From the NCBI GenBank assembly GCA_016192135.1, contig JACPUR010000041.1, forward strand, positions 186,001-250,000: a stretch of 64,000 bases of DNA, written 5' to 3'. Each line of letters begins with the position of its first letter. Within the stretch, counting starts at the first letter, position 1. Of this stretch, positions 16,310 to 27,400 are shown piece by piece. Under the pieces are notes generated by a model. The model did no database searches. It was not told the origin of the DNA and saw nothing but the letters and a program-made list of their open reading frames with translations. The translations under genes were made by a program, and so were the position numbers. Origin of the DNA: Candidatus Tectomicrobia bacterium (GTDB taxonomy: Bacteria; UBA8248).

Positions 16310-17170
16310 CTAGCGGGAGAGGACCCCCTCCCTCCGGGTCCGGATGGCCTTGAAGGCCTGGGTGGCCTTGGGGACGGCCTCCTCGATCGGGAAGCGCTCG
16401 GCGGAGGAGCCCCCGACGTAGCCGTCGAGCCTTCCTTCCAGCGCGAGCAACGCCTCGAAGTCGGCCGGGCGCTCCAGCGTCCCGCCGTGGCAGGTGACGA
16501 TGCGGTCCGCGTGCCGGGGAGCCAGGGCGTCGAGGAGGGACGCCGCCCGTTGGGCGGCAGGCTCCAGCCCCATGACGGTCTTCGATCCGATGGAGCCGCC
16601 GGAGCTATTCCCGAAGTGGACGATGATGTTGTCCACCCCGGCCTCGGCCATGGCGAGGGCTTCCTCGGGGGTGGTGCAGAAGGCCTTTGTGAAGAGCCCT
16701 CGGCGGTGGGCGTAGGCCAGGACCTCCACCTCCCTCGCGTAGCCCATCCCGGTTTCCTCGAGATCGCTGCGGAACTTGCCGTCGATGAGGGCGACCGTTG
16801 GACAGTTCATCACACCGTGGAAGCCCGCCCCGGCCAGCCGGTCCACGAAGCGCTCCATGTTCCGGGTCGGGTCGGCCCCCAGCACTCCGGCCACGACCGG
16901 GCACTCTTTCACCACGTTCAGGATGGAGCGCTCGCCCAGCTCGAGAGTGATGGCGTTGGCGTCCCCGATGGGGAGATAGCCCGCCATGGAGCTCAGACCC
17001 TGCATCCGGAAATAGGCGAGGTTGAAGGTGCTCACGAGATCGGCGCCGCCCCGGGCGGCGAACTTGGCCGTGATGCCGCTGCCGCAGAGGGCGTCGTAGA
17101 CGGCCCGCCCCGACCGCCGCTCCGCATGAAGCCGCGCGACCACCTCTTCCCGCGTGAAATTCCCCGCCAT
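16310..17170 (-). CDS. TIM-barrel phosphoenolpyruvate hydrolase-family protein
   Basis: A 286-residue predicted TIM barrel. Characteristic stretches are YDALCGSGITAKFAARGGAD, FNLAYFRMQGLSSMAGYLP, GVLGADPTRNM, GFHGVMNCPTVALIDG and IIVHFGNSSGGSIGSK. It belongs to the PEP-hydrolase / TIM-barrel signal transduction family, which pairs with Tm-1-like proteins. Strong GGGAGGGGGGAG precedes the ATG. It is the first gene of the nine-gene catabolic operon, 23 bases before the Tm-1-like gene. The hydrolase function is known for few members, so it should be read as a family name. Confidence 0.85.
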   Translation of the reverse strand: MAGNFTREEVVARLHAERRSGRAVYDALCGSGITAKFAARGGADLVSTFNLAYFRMQGLSSMAGYLPIGDANAITLELGERSILNVVKECPVVAGVLGADPTRNMERFVDRLAGAGFHGVMNCPTVALIDGKFRSDLEETGMGYAREVEVLAYAHRRGLFTKAFCTTPEEALAMAEAGVDNIIVHFGNSSGGSIGSKTVMGLEPAAQRAASLLDALAPRHADRIVTCHGGTLERPADFEALLALEGRLDGYVGGSSAERFPIEEAVPKATQAFKAIRTRREGVLSR

Positions 17171-17234
17171 GGCTCCCCCCTCCCGGATGGCTTCGCCCGA
17201 CCTTCACCAACGGCCCGGGCCGACGGAGCCGCAA

Positions 17235-17246
17235 CTGATACATCAG
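17235..17246. promoter_or_regulatory. Palindromic candidate operator CTGATACATCAG
   Basis: Inverted repeat CTGAT-AC-ATCAG, 65 bases upstream of the first gene of the catabolic operon, in the AT-rich leader. The size and position suit a small dimeric repressor such as a GntR- or TetR-type protein. Confidence 0.4.
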
Positions 17247-17262
17247 GTGAATATCAAGCATA

Positions 17263-17278
17263 TAAATAGCTGAAATCA
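17263..17278. promoter_or_regulatory. Copy 2 of the shared 16-base AT-rich motif
   Basis: TAAATAGCTGAAATCA, one base different from the string at 13296-13311 inside the same operon. It lies about 95 bases before the first gene, near the palindrome at 17235-17246. Confidence 0.4.
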
Positions 17279-17533
17279 TTTGGATTATTAGTAAAAACCT
17301 AAAGTTAATTCTAGCATGACCTTCCCACCGATACCCCCTTTGCGGGATGGAATAGTTGCAGGCAAGAGGGCCGTTATGGGAAAATTATCGTCTGCCTCTG
17401 CAACGAGGCTCGTTTCATTTCGCCGTATGTCATTCCTCTTGTGGCCCCGTTTCCGCCCGAGCCGCTCCGCCCTTCGCAGGGCGGGGCGGCACGGGGCCAC
17501 TCTCGTCTCCCCGGGCCGGCCCCTGGCTGCCGC

Positions 17534-18457
17534 CTAGGCGTCCTCGTCCGCCGGCGCTTCGGGCATCGGGGCCTCGGCGGCCGGAGCCTCGCCCTTCTCG
17601 GAGGCTTTTCTCCGGCTGCGCCGCCGGGCCGGAGACCGCTTGGCCGGTGCCGCAGGGGGAGGAGGGGCCTCCTCCCGGCCGGCCGCTCCGTGGCCGTTGG
17701 AGCGCGCGCCTCCCAGGCCCGTGACGACGTAGCTCCCGCTCCGCTCGTCCTTGCGCAGGGATACCAGGCCGTGGCGCTGGGCGTCCTCGAGCAGGTCGCT
17801 GAATGTCCGGTAGCCGTGGCTCCGCTCGGTGAAGGAGGGCCGCTTGCGCTTCATCGTCTCCTTGACCATGGAAGACCAGAGAATACCCACGTTCTCGCGC
17901 TGGAGGGCGTCCACCGAATCGAGCAGCAGCCCGAACGCCTCGCGCTTCTGCTTGGGCAAATCGGGGGAGATGCGGGGATGGGTCGCCTCCGGCGTCTCCA
18001 GGTGCTCATAGAAGATGAATTCGTCGCAATTCGAAACCAGGAGCTCCGAGGTCGAGTTCTTCATCCCGAGCCCGATGACGTGCTTGCCGTTCTCCTTGAG
18101 CTTCGAGACGAGGGGGGAGAAGTCGCTGTCGCCCGAGGCGATGACGAAGGTCCCGATGTGCTCCTTCGAGAAGCACAGGTCCATCGCGTCCACGACGAGC
18201 CGGATGTCGGCCGAGTTCTTGCCGGTCATGGACCGCCGGGGGATCTCCACCAGCTCGATTCCAGCCTCGTGGAGAGGCGCCTTGAACTTCGCGTAGCGGG
18301 ACCAGTCGCAGTAGGCCCGCTTCATCACCACCTTGCCCTTTTCCACGAGCCGGGCCAGCACCCGATCGATGTCGAACTCCTCCTGCGCCGTCCGAAAGCC
18401 ATGCGCGAGGTTCTCGAAATCGATGTAAAGGGCGATTTCCTCGCTCCGTTCCGCCAT
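17534..18457 (-). CDS. NYN-domain (LabA-like) nuclease with OST-HTH domain
   Basis: A 307-residue protein. The N-terminal NYN/PIN-like domain shows the acidic metal-binding residues in LYIDFENLAHG, SADIRLVVDAMDL and FVIASGDSDFSPLV, typical of LabA-like RNases. An OST-HTH/LOTUS-type winged helix follows (about 195-250: SMVKETMKRKRPSF, YRTFSDLLEDAQRHGLVSL), then a basic, alanine/proline-rich disordered tail of about 65 residues ending EAPADEDA. The ATG at 18457 has AAAGGAT 4 bases upstream. It is 92 bases after the last VWA gene, at the end of the large MoxR operon, and may be co-transcribed. Likely an RNA-processing or RNA-decay factor. Confidence 0.85.
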   Translation of the reverse strand: MAERSEEIALYIDFENLAHGFRTAQEEFDIDRVLARLVEKGKVVMKRAYCDWSRYAKFKAPLHEAGIELVEIPRRSMTGKNSADIRLVVDAMDLCFSKEHIGTFVIASGDSDFSPLVSKLKENGKHVIGLGMKNSTSELLVSNCDEFIFYEHLETPEATHPRISPDLPKQKREAFGLLLDSVDALQRENVGILWSSMVKETMKRKRPSFTERSHGYRTFSDLLEDAQRHGLVSLRKDERSGSYVVTGLGGARSNGHGAAGREEAPPPPAAPAKRSPARRRSRRKASEKGEAPAAEAPMPEAPADEDA

Positions 18458-18549
18458 TTTCATCCTTTCAGGCGCCCCCCGGGGCGGCCGGCCAGCGCGG
18501 CCGGGTTTCTTTATCCCTACCATACCGGAGGTAATCGGCGAAAGGGGAC

Positions 18550-20688
18550 CTAGCTGTGATCGGCCAGCCTCCCCTCCACCACCAGCAGGCCGGCGAGGAG
18601 GAGGAAGAGGAGCGGGCCCAGGTCGGTCCGCCCCTCGACCATGCGGGCCGGATTGCCCTCACCGGCGCGGATGGAGCTGAAGGCGATCCGGACTCCCGGG
18701 AGGCGCTCCCGAAGGGCGGACTCGCTGAGGGGATCCAGCTCCCCCTCGGAGGCGGGCGGATTCACGGCGATGATCTGAGGGGCCTCCCCGGCGAACAGGA
18801 CCTGGTAGAAGCCCGCCTGCTCGGTGCGCGTGAAGCTGCCCTGCCGGGCCGGCGGGGGGGAGGGCCGCTCCGGAGCGGCCGGGGGGCCGGGCCGCGCCGG
18901 CGCCCGGGGGGTCTCCAGCCGGAGGGCGATCTCCTCACCACGGGGGTTCCGGATCCGCACCGACTCCTCCTGCGCACCCGATGGCCGCACTTCCAGGGGC
19001 AGCCCCGCGTCCTGGAACGAGGAGCCCCTCCCCTTCGCGCGCCCCCCGAGGAAATCCACCAGCCCCCGGGCGAAGGGCACGAAGACCGGATGCACGGGGA
19101 GGTCGCCCCAGTCCCGGTCGCAGGTCGCGGCCCAGATGGCCGCCCGCCCGCTGCCCACGGGCCCGGCCACCAGGAGAGGGGTGCCGTCGGTCAGGGTGAG
19201 CAGGGGCACCGCCTGGCCCGAAGGCGACAAGGGGAGGATCTTGCCGATCCGCACCCGGGAGAAGAACCTCCCCGGATTCTGCCCCAGGGCCGCGAAAACG
19301 GGATGCTCCTGCAGGTTCACCGGGACCGCCGGATGCCCCGGCGGGCTCAGCGGGCGCGGCTGCCCCGCCACGGCCGGCAGCCATCCGCCACCCGGCAGGG
19401 AGCGCGCCGCGAGGTCCCCCCCCGCCATCAGAAAACCTCCACCGCTCTCGATGAAGCGCTGGAGCGAGGAGGCCGCCTCGGGAGGCCAGTTCCCCACGTT
19501 GCAGGAGGCGACGAAGTCGTAATCCTCCCACTTCACCTTCTCGATCTCATAATGGGCCACCACGTCCACCAGCATGGGGGAATCCCCGCCCGGCGGCGCC
19601 GCGCGCAGGGCGGAGGCCAGGTAGAACGTGTCGCTGTCGAGGAGCCCGCGCTGGGGGTCGCCGTCCACGAGCAGGACACGGAGCTGCTGCCCCATGGTCG
19701 CGGCGAAGTGATGCCGGTTGGTGGTTTCCAGGGCGTCCGGACCCAGCTCGACCCGGCCGAGCAGGACACCTTTCTCCGGCGCGCGCACGCGGAAGCTCGT
19801 GCCGCCGTCGCCCCCGGGCTGCAGGCTCAGCTCCGAGGAGGCGATTCGATCGTCCCCCAGGTAGAGTGAAACCGGCACCCTCTCCTTGGCCGCGCCGCCC
19901 CGGTTCACCACCCGGACCGATACGCTGAAGGGCGCGCCCGCGCGCGGAGGCCAGGGGCGCAGGGTGACACCCCCAATAAGAACGTCCTCGGTCCCCGCCT
20001 CGGGCGCCACCCGGACCATCTGGAGCTGGGTATGAGGCGTCAGCCGGCGCAGCCCCTGGACCCGCACCTTGTCCCAGTCGCCCCGGGCGAAGTCGCTGAA
20101 GACCATCACCGTCCGGCGGTCGGCCGGGATGCTCAGGCTCTCGAGCGCCCGCCGGATGGCCAGGGCGGTGTCGCCCGCCGCGTCCGTCTGGCCGATGGAG
20201 GCCAGGCGCGCGAGAGCCTGGTCCCGCAGGAGGGGCGGAGGCGGCCCTTCCCCCTGCTCGCCCACCGTCGCCAGGATCGTCACCCGATCCGAGGACGAGA
20301 GATCCCGGATCAACCCCTCGGCGGCCTTCCGGGCCACCTCCAGCCGGGTCCCGCTCGCCGTCCGGTAGGCCATGCTCCCGGAGTTGTCCAGCACGATGAC
20401 CAGGTGGAGCGGGGACCACGCGCTCCCGGACTCCCCGCCGGCCATCTGCAGGAGCGGCCTCGCCGAGAGGAGAACCACCACCGCCACCGCCGACACCCGC
20501 AGCGCAAGGAGAATCCAGTTGCGCAGCCGGCTCCGCGTCGTCATCCGGCGCTGGGTACGCAGGAGGAACTCGAACGTCGGCAGCTTGTGCCGGCGGACGA
20601 GCCGCCTACGCAGCAGATGGATGAGGATAGGCAGGAGCACCAGCCCCAAGCCCCATAGCAGCAGGCTGTGGAAGAACTGAAAGCCCAT
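18550..20688 (-). CDS. BatA-like membrane protein with von Willebrand A domain
   Basis: This 712-residue protein starts with the BatA N-terminal pair of membrane segments (LLLWGLGLVLLPILIHLL and WILLALRVSAVAVVVLLSA, separated by RRRLVRRHKLPTFEFLLR). A VWA domain follows with the MIDAS motif DNSGS near residue 95 and SDFARGDW further on. The central part has Ig-like and class-I glutamine-amidotransferase-like character (DYDFVASCNVGNWPPEA, LLVAGPVGSGRAAIWA). A C-terminal membrane helix (LGPLLFLLLAGLLVVEG) ends it. Such proteins are membrane-bound partners of MoxR AAA+ ATPases. It is 9 bases after the DUF58 gene. Confidence 0.83.
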   Translation of the reverse strand: MGFQFFHSLLLWGLGLVLLPILIHLLRRRLVRRHKLPTFEFLLRTQRRMTTRSRLRNWILLALRVSAVAVVVLLSARPLLQMAGGESGSAWSPLHLVIVLDNSGSMAYRTASGTRLEVARKAAEGLIRDLSSSDRVTILATVGEQGEGPPPPLLRDQALARLASIGQTDAAGDTALAIRRALESLSIPADRRTVMVFSDFARGDWDKVRVQGLRRLTPHTQLQMVRVAPEAGTEDVLIGGVTLRPWPPRAGAPFSVSVRVVNRGGAAKERVPVSLYLGDDRIASSELSLQPGGDGGTSFRVRAPEKGVLLGRVELGPDALETTNRHHFAATMGQQLRVLLVDGDPQRGLLDSDTFYLASALRAAPPGGDSPMLVDVVAHYEIEKVKWEDYDFVASCNVGNWPPEAASSLQRFIESGGGFLMAGGDLAARSLPGGGWLPAVAGQPRPLSPPGHPAVPVNLQEHPVFAALGQNPGRFFSRVRIGKILPLSPSGQAVPLLTLTDGTPLLVAGPVGSGRAAIWAATCDRDWGDLPVHPVFVPFARGLVDFLGGRAKGRGSSFQDAGLPLEVRPSGAQEESVRIRNPRGEEIALRLETPRAPARPGPPAAPERPSPPPARQGSFTRTEQAGFYQVLFAGEAPQIIAVNPPASEGELDPLSESALRERLPGVRIAFSSIRAGEGNPARMVEGRTDLGPLLFLLLAGLLVVEGRLADHS

Positions 20689-20697
20689 GGCCCTCCC

Positions 20698-21620
20698 CTA
20701 TCTCGCCTTGGCCCGCCAGGCCAGGAAGCGGACTAGACCCCGATCCAGCGGCTCTGCAGTGGAGAGAAGCACGTAGTCGATGCCCTGGGAGCGGCAGCGC
20801 TCCCGGGTCCCGTCCAGGAACTCCCGGAGGATGCCGAGATAGGGGTCCTTCACCACCTCGCACTCCACCGTGATGTTGCGATCCGTCTCCACGTCCTCCA
20901 TGCGGGCCAGCCCCTCGAAGGGAAACTCCAGCTCGGCCTCGTCCAGGATGTGGAAGATGATGACGTCGTTCCCCTTCAGCCGGAGCAGGCTCAGGCCCCG
21001 GGCCACCACCGCGGGATCGTCGAGCAGATCCGAGATGACGACGACCATGCCCCGCCGCCGGATACCCTCCGCCAGCCGCTCCAGGGAGCGGGCGATGCCC
21101 GTCCCTCCGGCGGGGCGCCCGGCATCCAGCCCCGCCAGGAGGCCGGAGAGGTGGCCCCGGACGGCTTTCGCCGGCAGCATCCGCTCCTCCTTCTCATGGC
21201 TCAGCATGAGTCCCACCGCGTCGGACTGCCGGAGCAGGAGGTGGGCCAGCGAGGCCGCGAGGGTGGCAGCGTAGCCCCACTTGGTCAGGGCGCCCTCGCC
21301 GTAGTCCATCGAGCCGCTGGCGTCCACCACCAGGTGGGCGCGGAGGTTGGTCTCGTCCTCGTACTGCTTGACGAGATAGCGGTCGAACTTGCCGAAGGCC
21401 TTCCAGTCGATGTGCCGGAGCTCGTCGCCCGGGGAGTAGGCCCGGTGCTCCTCGAACTCCACGCTGAAGCCGCGGGCGCGGCTGCGGTGGATGCCGCTCA
21501 TCAGGCCTTCCACCACGTGGCGCGCGCGCAGCTCCAAGCTCGAGATGCGCGCCACGACCGAGGGGTCGAAATAGGGGGAGACGCCCCCGCGGGTATCCTC
21601 CTTGGAGGAGAAGAACGCGC

Positions 21621-21624
<4 letters not shown>
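20698..21624 (-). CDS. DUF58 family protein (VWA-like, MoxR partner)
   Basis: A 308-residue cytoplasmic protein. The DUF58 signature is EEHRAYSPGDELRHIDWKAF and RYLVKQYEDETNLRAHLVVD, followed directly by the VWA-like DASGSMDYG. DUF58 proteins are nearly always encoded beside moxR and are thought to be substrates or adaptors of the MoxR ATPase. The GTG start overlaps the moxR stop (GTGA), showing translational coupling. Confidence 0.9.
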
Positions 21625-22667
<1,043 letters not shown>

Positions 22668-22679
22668 TCGCTCCACCTC

Positions 22680-24491
22680 TCAGCGTCCTCGAAGGGCCCG
22701 GAGCGCTTCGCGCTCGCGCTGGGCCTTTTGCCTGTCCCCGGCCTTCTCGTAGATCGCCGCCAGGCGCTCGTGGACCAGGGGAATGAACGGGTTGATGTGA
22801 AGAACCTCTTCCCATGCCCGGCGCGCTTCGGCCGGCTTGCCCGTCAGTTCGTAGGCCATTGCCTGGTGGATGTAGGAAGTGGCGTAGTCGGGGTCCACCT
22901 CTATCGCCCGCTGGACGTGGCGCAGGGCCTCCTCGGGCTGGCCGGCCTGGACCTGAAGCTGGGCGACCCGGTTGAGCAGCGCCTGGGAATAGGGTTCGTC
23001 CCGGAGGGCGCGCCTGTACTCGATGAGCGCGGCCTCCAGCCGGCCCGCCAGCGAGAGGCGGTCCCCCAGGCGCATCCGGCGCCGCGCGACGGCGCTCTTG
23101 AGGGCCTCCAGGTCGGCCGCGCTCTCGTCCACGGGGCCCGTCGGCTTGAGGCGGAAGCGCTGCACCTGGGCGCCCGGATGCGGACGAAGCGGCCGGCGCT
23201 TGAGATCGTCCTTCCATTTCTTCTCGAAGCCCGCCAGGTCCACCCCGAATACCTTCTGGAGCCCCGGCTCGGCGCTCTGGGGCGGCCCGGTGGATTCGAG
23301 CTCGACCAGGCTGGCCCGGCGCCGGGAGGGCGCCTCTTCCTGCGGCTTGGCCTCCGGCCCGTCCTCCTTCTTGGGAGGAGCGGGGGCTTGGGCCGCGTCC
23401 GGCACTTTCTCGGCCGTCTTGGGAGGCGCCTCCCCGGAGGCCTTCGCGGGGGCCGGAGCCCCCTTGGCCCCGCCGATAGCCCGGAGCATGTCCGCCATGC
23501 CCCGCTTGCCGCCCCGGCGCCGGATGAAGTCGGCGGCGGTCGCGGCCTCGGCGTAGGCGAGCTGCACGTCCTCGGGCGTGTCCAGGTAGATGAGGCTCGG
23601 CTCCATCCGCTGGAAGGGGACGAAGCCGTCGCTCTCCCGAGCCTTTGAGAGGAGCATCTCCTCGCCCGGGTTCAGGAAACCATCACCCAGCCCGCGCCAT
23701 CGCCTCTCGAGGTACTTGGCGATTCCCTCGTGGAGCCAGATCGGGGTGCGGTTCTTGGTGCCCAGCACGATGAGGTAGTGGACGTACTCGTGCGAGGCGG
23801 TGTCGAGCCAGCGATAGCCCCGGAGCAGGGCGCCGGGAGAGAGCATCATGATCTTGTTGAACTTGCAGATGCCCACCGCCCCCTTCGACTCGATCTCGGC
23901 CTGGGAGAGGGTCGAGGCCTTGTTGAAGCGGGCCGAGTCGGTGAATAGCTCGACCCGGACGGGGCGCTTCGGGTGCACCCCGAGCTCGTCCCCGAGGACC
24001 TTGTAAGAGATCTCAAGGGCCTCCCCCAGGTAGGGCATGAGGACGGCGTCGCCCGGGTCGTGCCAAATCTCGAAGTGGGCCGTCCGGTGGACCTTGAAGC
24101 CCTCGACCGCGGCCTGAGACTGGCGCACGTGGAAGCGGAGCTCAAGCCATTCGCTGTCGCCCGCGCGCTTGCGGAGGGCCGAGTCCAACCGCTCGATGGA
24201 TCTCGTGAAGTCCCCCTTCAGGTAGAAGATCGCGCCCTCGAGGCCTTCCCACTCGGGCAGGCCGGGTTTCTCCGCCTTGAGGCGCGCGAGGATTCGCCCG
24301 GCCTCTTCCAGGTTCCAGGCGCGGAGCTCGTCCACCACCTGGGCGTAACCCTCCGGGCGGGCGACCTCCTGGGAAGGCCGCACCGGCCGGGAGAGGGTAT
24401 GGGCGGCGGCAGGGGCGGCTCCCCACGCCGCAAAGCCGAGGGCAAGCGCGAGGGCCGCCGCCGCGAGGCGCCAGTTGCGGAATCTCGTCAT
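22680..24491 (-). CDS. Secreted HExxH (peptidase MA-like) metalloprotease with TPR repeats
   Basis: A 603-residue protein with a signal peptide (LAAAALALALGFAAWGAAPA). The catalytic gluzincin site is HEYVHYLIVLGTKNRTPIWL followed by HEG, i.e. HExxH plus a downstream glutamate, near residues 260-285. TPR-like helices occur before it (GYAQVVDELRAWNLEEAGRI) and after it (residues 490-600: EALRHVQRAIEVDPDYATSY and the next units). A charged, proline-rich linker lies around residues 355-400. It overlaps the DUF4175 gene by 4 bases (ATGA), so it belongs to the MoxR operon. Peptidase MA proteins act outside the membrane; a quality-control role for the complex is plausible but inferred. Confidence 0.82.
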   Translation of the reverse strand: MTRFRNWRLAAAALALALGFAAWGAAPAAAHTLSRPVRPSQEVARPEGYAQVVDELRAWNLEEAGRILARLKAEKPGLPEWEGLEGAIFYLKGDFTRSIERLDSALRKRAGDSEWLELRFHVRQSQAAVEGFKVHRTAHFEIWHDPGDAVLMPYLGEALEISYKVLGDELGVHPKRPVRVELFTDSARFNKASTLSQAEIESKGAVGICKFNKIMMLSPGALLRGYRWLDTASHEYVHYLIVLGTKNRTPIWLHEGIAKYLERRWRGLGDGFLNPGEEMLLSKARESDGFVPFQRMEPSLIYLDTPEDVQLAYAEAATAADFIRRRGGKRGMADMLRAIGGAKGAPAPAKASGEAPPKTAEKVPDAAQAPAPPKKEDGPEAKPQEEAPSRRRASLVELESTGPPQSAEPGLQKVFGVDLAGFEKKWKDDLKRRPLRPHPGAQVQRFRLKPTGPVDESAADLEALKSAVARRRMRLGDRLSLAGRLEAALIEYRRALRDEPYSQALLNRVAQLQVQAGQPEEALRHVQRAIEVDPDYATSYIHQAMAYELTGKPAEARRAWEEVLHINPFIPLVHERLAAIYEKAGDRQKAQREREALRALRGR

Positions 24492-27400
24492 TTGGTCAGC
24501 CTATCGAAATAGTCTTCAATCTCGCCGCGCAGCCCGCCCGGCATGCCGTCCTTCAGGGCTTCCATGACATCCTCGCGGAACTGCGGCGGCACGCGGTACT
24601 GGTCGCGGTCCGGGATGAGCACCTCGCTGAATTGGGTGCCGAGCTGGCCCTCCTCGCCTTCGCGTTGCTGCGGGCGGAAATCCTCCGCCCCCTGGACCTC
24701 GGGGTTGCGCGCCCACCACCCCGTGCCCGGGGAGCGGTACATGCCGAAGCCCTGGGGCGTCCCCATGCCCATGTTCCCGCGCTGGGCCATCTGTTGCATG
24801 GCTTGCTGCATCGCGTTCTGCCCTTGGGCCAGGCGCTGGATGGCCTCCTCCTCGGGGGGGACGGCCTGCGAAGGGCTCCGCTTCTCGAGCGAGGTCCCCG
24901 CCCGCTTCATGGCATCTCCCGCCTCCATGATGCGGCGGAGGATGGCGGGGTCGATAAACGGGAAGACCTGCATGAACTGGCGCAGCCGCTCCTCGAAGGT
25001 GGAGAGCCGTTTCCGCAGAATCTCCTGGCGGTGCCTCAGGCCCGCCATGCCGCCCCGTTCCTCGCCCGACATGCCGCGCTCGGCGCCCTGGAGGAGCGAC
25101 TCGATCTGCTTGCGGGCCTCTTCCCATTTCTCCTTGCGCTGGACGGCCATCTTGTCTTCGTCACACTCCGGCCCGCGCAGGGCGGCCCACCATTCGCTCA
25201 TGCGGTGGTAAATCCCGCCCCAGTCGCCGCGCTGGAGGAGCTGATCCATCTCCTCCATGGCCTGCTGGCGCGTCCGCCCCGCTTGCTCGATGGCCTTGGC
25301 CTTCTCCTCGTCGGCCTTGGCCTCGGCCTCGCCTTGGGGGGCCGCCGGCCCCGCGGCGGGCTTGGCCGGCCTGGGCTTGCCCTGGACGCAAAGGACGCCG
25401 CCCGCCTTCTCCGCGAGCGACTGCTCCTCCTTGCGCTCGCGGCCGAGCTGCTCGGCGAGGCCCTTGAGGCGGGGGGAGGCCGACTTCTTGAGCCGATCCA
25501 CCGCGTTGTCGAGGACGCTCACCGTCTCGCCGAGGATGGCCTGCTGCTCCTCCACGATGGCGGAGAGCTCGTTCTGCTGGTTGCGCATTGGGCCGCCGCC
25601 GCGCTGGGCCATCATCTGCTGCTGCTGCATCCCCCGGAGAGCCGCCCGCATCCGCTGCATCTGGCCCATCATCTGCCGGAGCGCCTCAAGCGCCCCGCGC
25701 ATGTCGCCCTTGCGCATCATGTCGCGGATGCGGTCGAAGCCCTTCATCATGTCCTGCATGGGCAGGTTGCGCATGCCCCGCTGGTTCATGAACTCGGCCG
25801 GCATGCGCTGGGCGAGGCCCGCGAGCTCCTGCATCAGCTTGCTCATCTCCTTCTGGAGCTCGGCCATCTCCTGCTCCAGGCGCCGCCGGGCCTCATCGCT
25901 CATGCTCCCGTCCTGGCGGAGCTTCTCCATGGCGCGCTCGAGAGCCTGCTGGCGCTGGAACAGGGAATCCGCCGAGCGGCCCACGCGGTCCATGCGGACG
26001 TTGCGCTGGATGTCCTCACCCATGGAGGCGAGCCGCTCGAGGGTCTCGGTGGCCTCCTCCTGGCGGGAGGCGAGGTCCTCCTCCCGGCGCTGCCGCTGCT
26101 CGGGAGTTTCGCCCCGCGGAGCGGCCGGCTGCTCGGAGGGCCTCAAGAAGCGGTCCAGCGTGTCCTGGAGCTGCCGCTGGAGGGCGTCCAGATCCATGTT
26201 GGCCAGGGACTCGCGCGGGTTCTGGGGGCGGAGCTGGGTGCGGGCCCTCTGGACGGCCTCCAGGATGCGCTCCGCCTTCCGGGTCATGGACTCCTCCGGC
26301 CGGCGCGCCTGGCGGGCCTCCTCGCGGCGCCGCTGGCCCTCCTTCGCCTGGGGCTCCTTCCCTCCCTCCTTGCCCTTCTGGGCCTGCTGCTTGCCGGCCG
26401 GCTTCTTCTCCTTCTCCTCCTCCTCGCGGCCGGTCCTCTCAAGGAAGTCCCCCAGGAGGTCCAGGATCTGGGAAGAGATCTTGCCCAGGTCCTCGTCGAG
26501 CTTGGCGATCGCCGCCTCGCGGTCGCGGATGCGGATGGTGTAGGAGGCGCTGAAGCCCTTCTTGGGGCCGCTGACCGTGTCGGTGTCCTCGGCGATGAAC
26601 CGGTAGGTGAGGACGCTGCCGGGCCGGAGGCCCATGGTGCGCATGTCGAACACATGGCTCCCGTCCACGGCCTTCTGGGGCGCCTCGCCCCCCCAGACGC
26701 GGACCTGGCGGGGAGGCGAATTCCCCGCCCGCACCTCCAGCATCACGCCGCGGACGCCGAAGTCGTCCGACGCGCGGAAGCGCACGCCCACCTGCTCGTC
26801 CGCCTCCACGGTGAGGTCCTTGCCCGGCTCCGTCACCTCGACCTGGGGCGGGGCGTCCTGGATGATGTCGATCCGGTAGCGCGAGGGCGCCGAGTTCGCG
26901 AAGCCGTTGGTGTCCTTGAGCCGCACCTGGTAGGAGCCCGGGCCAGACAGGAGGAGCACGCCCTCCAGGGCGCCGTCCGGGGCCTGCTTCAGGGGCACCC
27001 GCCACCCGTCCGCCATGGCGAGGACGGCTTCGGTCAGCGGCCGGTCGGCGCGGATGCGGACTTGCACCGACGACCCCAGGTAGCCGCGGATGTGGCCCCC
27101 GTCCTCGCCCCGGCTGGGCTTCAGGCCGGTGTACTCGGGCGGGAAGAGGACCACGTCCACCGACTCCACCTGGGGCGGCTGGATCACCTTCACTTCGACC
27201 GGCACCGACCGGAAGCGCCCCGCCCAGGCCGTCACCCACACGTCGCTTTCCCCGCCCGCCCAGGTGGCGCGGTAGCGATCTTCCTCCGCCTTCTCCATCG
27301 GCAGGCGCCCGGCGGAATTCCGGCCCCCGCCCGGCGGGGTGAACTCGAGCGTCACCTCGCCCGGCCGGCGGCCCTCGGTGCGGACCTCGAACGCGACCGG

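Larger units (their letters stand above)
17171..17533. other. AT-rich control region of the catabolic operon
   Basis: About 360 bases with no convincing gene; a 70-codon minus-strand frame here has no coding features. The part from 17230 to 17320 is much more AT-rich than its surroundings and probably contains the operon promoter, though I cannot place clear -35/-10 hexamers. It holds the palindrome at 17235-17246 and the motif at 17263-17278. No regulator gene is adjacent. Confidence 0.5.

Noticed and set aside
17288-17500. A 70-codon minus-strand frame in the leader of the catabolic operon
   Set aside because: It lies in AT-rich control DNA, has no ribosome-binding site and no family resemblance.
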